Shown: positions 22,559-26,106 of the stretch, in pieces | Position numbering within the stretch: the stretch's first letter is position 1 | Layout: each line of letters opens with the position of its first letter | DNA from: JAFARZ01 sp035651595 | Lineage (GTDB): Bacteria > Actinomycetota > Actinomycetes > Streptosporangiales > Streptosporangiaceae | Assembly: GCA_035651595.1 (NCBI GenBank) | Contig: DASRFJ010000054.1 | Location: 1-26,106, forward strand | Direction of reading: 5' to 3' | DNA length: 26,106 nucleotides | Notes under the pieces: generated by a model | Seen by the model: only the letters and a program-made list of their open reading frames with translations | Told to the model about the DNA's origin: nothing | The model's database searches: none | Translations under genes and position numbers: made by a program

Positions 22559-23986
22559 ATGGGCCGCACGCTCGCTGAAAAGATCTGGGACGCCCACCTG
22601 GTGCGCAGCGCGCAGGGCGAGCCTGACCTGCTCTACATTGACCTCCATCTTGTCCACGAGGTCACCAGCCCGCAGGCGTTCGACGGGCTGCGGGCCGCCG
22701 GACGCGGGGTGCGGCGGCCGGACCTGACCGTGGCCACCGAGGACCACAACGTGCCCACGCTGGGCGTCACCGGGCCGGGGCTGCCGCTGTCCGGGCCCGC
22801 GTCGCCGGTGACCGACCCGGTGTCCCGGGCCCAGATCGAGGCGCTGCGGAAGAACTGCGCGGAGTTCGGCATCCAGCTGTTCCCGATGGGGGACGCCGGG
22901 CAGGGCGTGGTGCACGTCATCGGCCCGCAGTTCGGCCTCACCCAGCCGGGCATGACGATCGTCTGCGGCGACTCGCACACCTCGACGCACGGCGCGGTCG
23001 GCGCGCTGGCGTTCGGCATCGGGACCTCCGAGGTCGAGCATGTGCTGGCCACCCAGACGCTGCCGCAGGGCCGGCCCAAGACGATGGCGGTCAACGTTTT
23101 CGGCTCCCTCCCGGACGGGGTCACCGCCAAGGACCTGATCCTGGCGATCATCGCGCAGATCGGCACCGGCGGCGGCCAGGGGTACGTGATCGAGTACCGG
23201 GGCGAGGCCATCCGGGCGCTGTCGATGGAGGGCCGGCTGACGGTCTGCAACATGTCCATCGAGGCGGGCGCGCGGGCCGGCCTGATCGCGCCGGACGAGG
23301 TGACGTTCGCGTACCTGGCCGGCAAGCCGTACGCGCCGGCCGGCGCCGCGTGGGACGCCGCCGTCGCGTACTGGCGCTCCCTGGTCACCGACGACGACGC
23401 GGTGTTCGACCGCTCGGTGACGATCGACGCGTCCGCGCTGACGCCGTACGTGACCTGGGGCACCAACCCCGGACAGGGGCTGCCGCTGTCGGCTGCCGTG
23501 CCCGATCCCTCGACGTTTGATGACGCCGGGGCGCGGGCGGCGGCGGAACGCGCGCTGGAGTACATGGGCCTCACGGCGGGCACCCCGCTGCGGGAGATCG
23601 CGGTGGACACGGTGTTCGTCGGCTCGTGCACGAACGGGCGCCTGGAAGACCTGCGAACCGCGGCCGGTGTGCTGTCCGGCCGCCGGGTCGCTTCCGGCGT
23701 GCGCATGCTGGTCGTGCCCGGTTCGATGGCGGTCCGCGCCGCGGCCGAAGCCGAAGGGCTGGACCAGGTGTTCCTCGCGGCCGGCGCCGAGTGGCGCGGC
23801 GCCGGGTGCTCGATGTGCCTGGGCATGAACCCGGACACGCTGGCGCCGGGGGAGCGCAGCGCGTCCACGTCCAACCGCAACTTCGAAGGCCGGCAGGGCA
23901 AGGGCGGACGCACCCACCTGGTGTCCCCGGCGGTGGCCGCCGCCACCGCGGTCACCGGCCGCCTGACCGCCCCCGCCGACCTCTAG
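22559..23986 (+). CDS. leuC: 3-isopropylmalate dehydratase large subunit
   Basis: A 475-aa aconitase-family protein. With LeuD it isomerises 2- to 3-isopropylmalate in leucine biosynthesis, using a 4Fe-4S cluster. The cluster ligands are Cys357 in VFVGSCTNGR and Cys417 and Cys420 in GCSMCLGMN. TLAEKIWDAHLV at the start and CGDSHTSTHGAVGALAFGIG in the middle are diagnostic. I chose the ATG at 22559, preceded by GGAGG at eight bases; the longer frame from 22511 would run through the operator. The stop lies inside a 15-bp tandem repeat. A 75-bp spacer leads to leuD. Confidence 0.97.
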   Translation: MGRTLAEKIWDAHLVRSAQGEPDLLYIDLHLVHEVTSPQAFDGLRAAGRGVRRPDLTVATEDHNVPTLGVTGPGLPLSGPASPVTDPVSRAQIEALRKNCAEFGIQLFPMGDAGQGVVHVIGPQFGLTQPGMTIVCGDSHTSTHGAVGALAFGIGTSEVEHVLATQTLPQGRPKTMAVNVFGSLPDGVTAKDLILAIIAQIGTGGGQGYVIEYRGEAIRALSMEGRLTVCNMSIEAGARAGLIAPDEVTFAYLAGKPYAPAGAAWDAAVAYWRSLVTDDDAVFDRSVTIDASALTPYVTWGTNPGQGLPLSAAVPDPSTFDDAGARAAAERALEYMGLTAGTPLREIAVDTVFVGSCTNGRLEDLRTAAGVLSGRRVASGVRMLVVPGSMAVRAAAEAEGLDQVFLAAGAEWRGAGCSMCLGMNPDTLAPGERSASTSNRNFEGRQGKGGRTHLVSPAVAAATAVTGRLTAPADL

Positions 23987-24016
23987 CCCGCCGACCTCTA
24001 GCCCGCCGACCCATCG
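23972..24016 (+). repeat. Three 15-bp tandem repeats spanning the leuC stop codon
   Basis: The unit CCCGCCGACCTCTAG occurs at 23972-23986 and 23987-24001, and a diverged copy at 24002-24016. The first copy encodes the last residues and TAG stop of leuC; the second repeats the stop in the same frame. This looks like a recent local duplication. Confidence 0.85.
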
Positions 24017-24061
24017 CCCGCCCCATCGCCCCACCCCTTCGACCGCGAGGACAAATCCGAC

Positions 24062-24652
24062 ATGGAACCATTTGTCGTCCACACCGGCCGCGTCATGCCG
24101 CTGCGGCGCACCAACGTGGACACCGACCAGATCATCCCGGCCGTGTGGCTCAAGCGGGTGTCCCGGGCGGGCTTCGGCGAAGGGCTGTTCGCCGCGTGGC
24201 GTGAGGACCCGTCGTTCGTGCTCAACCAGCCCGCGTACACCGGCGCGACCGTGCTGGTGGCCGGGACCGACTTCGGCACCGGGTCGTCCCGCGAGCACGC
24301 GGTCTGGGCGCTGACCGACTACGGGTTCCGGGTGGTGATCGCGCCGCGGTTCGGCGACATCTTCCGGTCCAACGCGACCAAGGCCGGGCTGCTCCCCGTC
24401 GTGCTGCCCGCCGCCGTCGTGGACGAACTCCAGTCGCTGGCCGAGGCGGATCCCGCCGCCTCGGTGACCGTGGACCTCGACGCGCGCGAGGTGCGGTACG
24501 GTGCCGCGTCGGCCGTGCCGTTCGAGATCGACGACTACACGCGCTGGCGGCTGATCGAGGGCCTGGACGACATCGGCCTGACCCTGCGGCACGCCGACGC
24601 GATCACCACGTTCGAGCAGTCCCGGCCGGACTGGCTGCCGGTCACCGCATAA
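24062..24652 (+). CDS. leuD: 3-isopropylmalate dehydratase small subunit
   Basis: A 196-aa swivel-domain partner of LeuC. It shows the typical LRRTNVDTDQIIPAVWLKRV start, GTDFGTGSSREHAVWALTDY with the substrate-binding Ser-Ser-Arg, and VVIAPRFGDIFRSNATKAGL. Length is normal. It is preceded by GCGAGGA ten bases upstream and follows leuC in the same operon. Its TAA stop abuts the end of the recognisable reductase domain encoded on the other strand, with no terminator between. Confidence 0.97.
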   Translation: MEPFVVHTGRVMPLRRTNVDTDQIIPAVWLKRVSRAGFGEGLFAAWREDPSFVLNQPAYTGATVLVAGTDFGTGSSREHAVWALTDYGFRVVIAPRFGDIFRSNATKAGLLPVVLPAAVVDELQSLAEADPAASVTVDLDAREVRYGAASAVPFEIDDYTRWRLIEGLDDIGLTLRHADAITTFEQSRPDWLPVTA

Positions 24653-25198
24653 CGACGTGACGGCGGTGAGCTGAAGGTAGACGACGCCGTTGTCGTAAAG
24701 CTCGGCGTTCGTCCTGGTCCACCGGGACGACGGCAGCCCCGCCTCGAACAGGCGCGGCGACGCCGAGCGGGTGAGCGGGTACACGAACAGGTGCAGTTCG
24801 TCGACCAGTCCGTCGGCGAGCAGCGCGTGCACCAGCGTCGCGCTGCCGCTCACGTACAGTCCGCCGGACGTCTCCTTGAGGCGCCGGATCTTCCCGGCGT
24901 CGTATGCCCCGGTGATCTCCGAGTTCTGCCACACCGGCTCGGTGAGCGTCGACGACACCACGTACTTCGTGGTGTCGTTGAAGAACGGCGCGCCGGGATC
25001 CTCTTCGGCGGTCCGCTTGGACCACGTCGGCGCGAACATCTCGTAGGTCGTCCGGCCCAGCAGGATGGCGTCGCTGCTCTCGGTGAGCCGGCCGATCGCC
25101 GCGCCCATCCTCGGGTCGAAGCCGTATTCCGCGGTCCAGATCGGTGCGTCGATCACGCCGTCGAGAGTGATGAACTCGTGCACCCGGATCGTTCCCAT
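24653..25198 (-). CDS. Dihydrofolate reductase family protein (RibD C-terminal domain), own stop codon missing
   Basis: About 180 residues from the ATG at 25198, which has GGAGG six bases upstream. Segments typical of the RibD_C/YyaP-like family are VHEFITLDGVIDAP, DAILLGRTTYEMFAPTWSKR, KYVVSSTLTEPVW, GLYVSGSATLVHALLADGLV, and DELHLFVYPLTRSASPRLFE. The domain ends with ELYDNGVVYLQLTAV near 24660, where relatives stop a few residues later. Here no stop occurs in this frame until 22553; the frame runs antisense through leuD and leuC. The end given is therefore the limit of recognisable homology, not a stop codon. A TGA at 24642 lies in the next frame. A pyridine-nucleotide-dependent reductase role is likely, substrate unknown. 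Possibly a recent 3' truncation. Confidence 0.75.
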
Positions 25199-25479
25199 TT
25201 TCTGCCTCCAGTCTGCTCGGTGATGGGATTCACTACCGATACGAACTGGACACCCCCAGATCGACAGGTGGCGTGTCCCGGACGTGCAGGATTCCTGTCC
25301 GTGCCTATATGAGCACGATGTGTTCACCAACGGGGTTGATCTTGCCCGACACGCCGGCGAATCTGGCCGTGGTTATTGTGCAACGGCGCTGGATCGCCTA
25401 CTTTCGGGCAGGTCAGAGGTCGCGAACCCCGAAACCGGAGCCCACGCGACCTCCCGTGGGGGAACCGCAGGAGTGAATA
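25199..25479 (+). promoter_or_regulatory. Leader and promoter region of hup
   Basis: These 281 bases between the divergent reductase and hup genes contain no coding sequence I can support. A short CAGGA-T-TCCTG palindrome lies at about 25289-25299, and a good ribosome site (CAGGAG) precedes the hup ATG. The hup promoter must be here, but no -35/-10 pair stands out. Confidence 0.5.
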
Positions 25480-25776
25480 ATGAACAAGCGTGATCTGATC
25501 GACGCGATCTCGGAACGGATGGGGGACAAGAAGTCCGCGACCGAAGCCGTGAACGCGGTACTCGAGACCATCCAGTCGGCCGTCGCCAAGGGTGACAAGG
25601 TATCCATCACCGGTTTCGGCGTGTTCGAGAAGAGCGACCGCCCGGCTCGCACCGCTCGTAACCCGGCCACCGGTGCCACGATCAACGTGCCGGCGTCCTC
25701 GGTGCCGAAGTTCCGGGCCGGCGCCGACTTCAAGAACCTCGTCAACAGCGCCAAGCCGGCCGGCAAGAAGAAGTAA
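25480..25776 (+). CDS. hup: HU family DNA-binding protein
   Basis: A 98-residue nucleoid protein. It has the full HU fold: MNKRDLIDAISERMGDKKSA at the start, GDKVSITGFGVFE, the DNA-binding arm RPARTARNPATGATINVPAS and the closing VPKFRAGADFKNLVN. It binds and bends DNA as a homodimer. It carries only a short basic tail (AKPAGKKK), not the long lysine-rich tail of mycobacterial HupB or streptomycete HupS. The gene has a CAGGAG ribosome site and lies near leuCD, as is common in actinobacteria, but here separated from leuD by the divergent reductase gene. Confidence 0.97.
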   Translation: MNKRDLIDAISERMGDKKSATEAVNAVLETIQSAVAKGDKVSITGFGVFEKSDRPARTARNPATGATINVPASSVPKFRAGADFKNLVNSAKPAGKKK

Positions 25777-25810
25777 GCGCCTAGCGAGTCCACAACACTA
25801 GGACGCAACG

Positions 25811-25864
25811 CATAGCGAACGGCGGCATCGGGGGACCGCGTCCTCCGAGCCGCCGTTCGCTGTG
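25811..25864 (+). terminator. Stem-loop terminator downstream of hup
   Basis: A perfect 13-bp stem (25814-25826 and 25849-25861, core GCGAACGGCGGC) is extended by three more pairs including one G-T, around a 22-base loop. It begins 35 bases after the hup stop and has no T-run, as is usual in high-GC actinobacteria. Confidence 0.8.
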
Positions 25865-26106
25865 TACAGCACGCGCCGAGGGCCGTGCGGGACGCGCGGG
25901 CTGCCCGGAATGTCCCGGTCCGGGGCACCGGACGGCGACCCGGAAATTATTGCGGACAGTTACCCCCCAATCGTAGGCGTTCCAGAACAAAGTGTGTCCG
26001 CGGCGCGTCGCGCGACCTGGCTGTGATAATGGCTGCCGGGCCGATGAACCGGACATCTAGCCATATTTCGGATGCTGCTGCGGTCCGCTGGATTATTGCG
26101 GACACT
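25865..26106. other. Intergenic leader of an unseen downstream gene, with 13-bp direct repeat
   Basis: No coding sequence is supported in the last 242 bases. The 13-mer ATTATTGCGGACA occurs at 25946-25958 and again at 26092-26104, in unusually AT-rich patches. This suggests promoter or operator sites for a gene beyond the window. Confidence 0.4.

Noticed and set aside
22553..25330. A 925-codon leftward open frame across leuC, leuD and the reductase gene
   Set aside because: Only the part from 25198 to about 24653 has family similarity. The rest is antisense to leuCD and open because of the GC bias, so it is not a separate long gene.
25781..26056. Leftward 91-codon frame after hup
   Set aside because: It crosses the hup terminator stem and has no ribosome site or recognisable family; treated as chance.
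1..26106. CRISPR arrays, tRNA/rRNA genes, transposases, phage or toxin-antitoxin systems
   Set aside because: Looked for on both strands; no regularly spaced repeats, cloverleaf sequences, integrases or transposases were seen.

Overview
The window is high-GC DNA (very strong G/C at codon third positions, GTG and TTG starts, IdeR/DtxR-type iron box). It carries an ndgR / leuC-leuD / hup neighbourhood of the kind known from Streptomyces and relatives, so the source is a filamentous-type actinobacterium. The genus cannot be fixed from the sequence alone. There are no rRNA, tRNA, CRISPR, phage or transposase genes.

Left part (1-7400). A short-chain dehydrogenase cut by the window edge is divergent from a TetR regulator, with a large dyad operator between them. 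The TetR gene is translationally coupled to a winged-helix (HTH_42) protein. That pair converges on an XRE regulator/DUF2975 membrane protein pair, which shares an AT-rich TATCGATA palindrome region with a divergent alpha/beta hydrolase. Next comes a leftward operon: a short NarL-type histidine kinase, a LuxR-type response regulator, a VAT1-like quinone oxidoreductase and a lipocalin-like protein. It is divergent from a 14-TM DHA2 drug transporter, across a perfect 9+4+9 palindrome that is a good candidate target of the response regulator.

Middle (7400-16800). The MFS gene ends in a hairpin and is followed by an 84-bp palindromic element. Then comes a leftward iron locus: an iron box, an ATP-grasp gene that frameshifts, and an in-frame chimera of the C-terminal parts of an IucA/IucC siderophore synthetase and a PLP decarboxylase, followed by a sucrase/ferredoxin-like protein. 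This reads as the collapsed remnant of a siderophore cluster. A GT-C type membrane protein, a type I DAHP synthase and an unusual one-piece ECF sigma factor follow; the sigma factor is fused to a zinc-finger, transmembrane and extracellular beta domain. A second copy of the 84-bp element lies between the sigma gene and the next, convergent gene.

Right part (16800-26106). A TrpB2-type tryptophan synthase beta chain, a small secreted protein of unknown function and the three-gene proton-translocating transhydrogenase pntAa-pntAb-pntB all run leftward. Then come ndgR (leftward) and leuC-leuD (rightward), with an operator palindrome between. A dihydrofolate-reductase-like (RibD C-terminal) gene abuts leuD tail to tail and has lost its own stop codon. 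The window ends with an HU nucleoid protein gene, its terminator and the leader of an unseen gene.

The points most worth following are the 84-bp palindrome family in convergent gaps, the membrane-tethered sigma/anti-sigma fusion, the collapsed iron-regulated siderophore locus, and the stop-less reductase gene lying antisense to leuCD. No new defence or mobile system could be supported.
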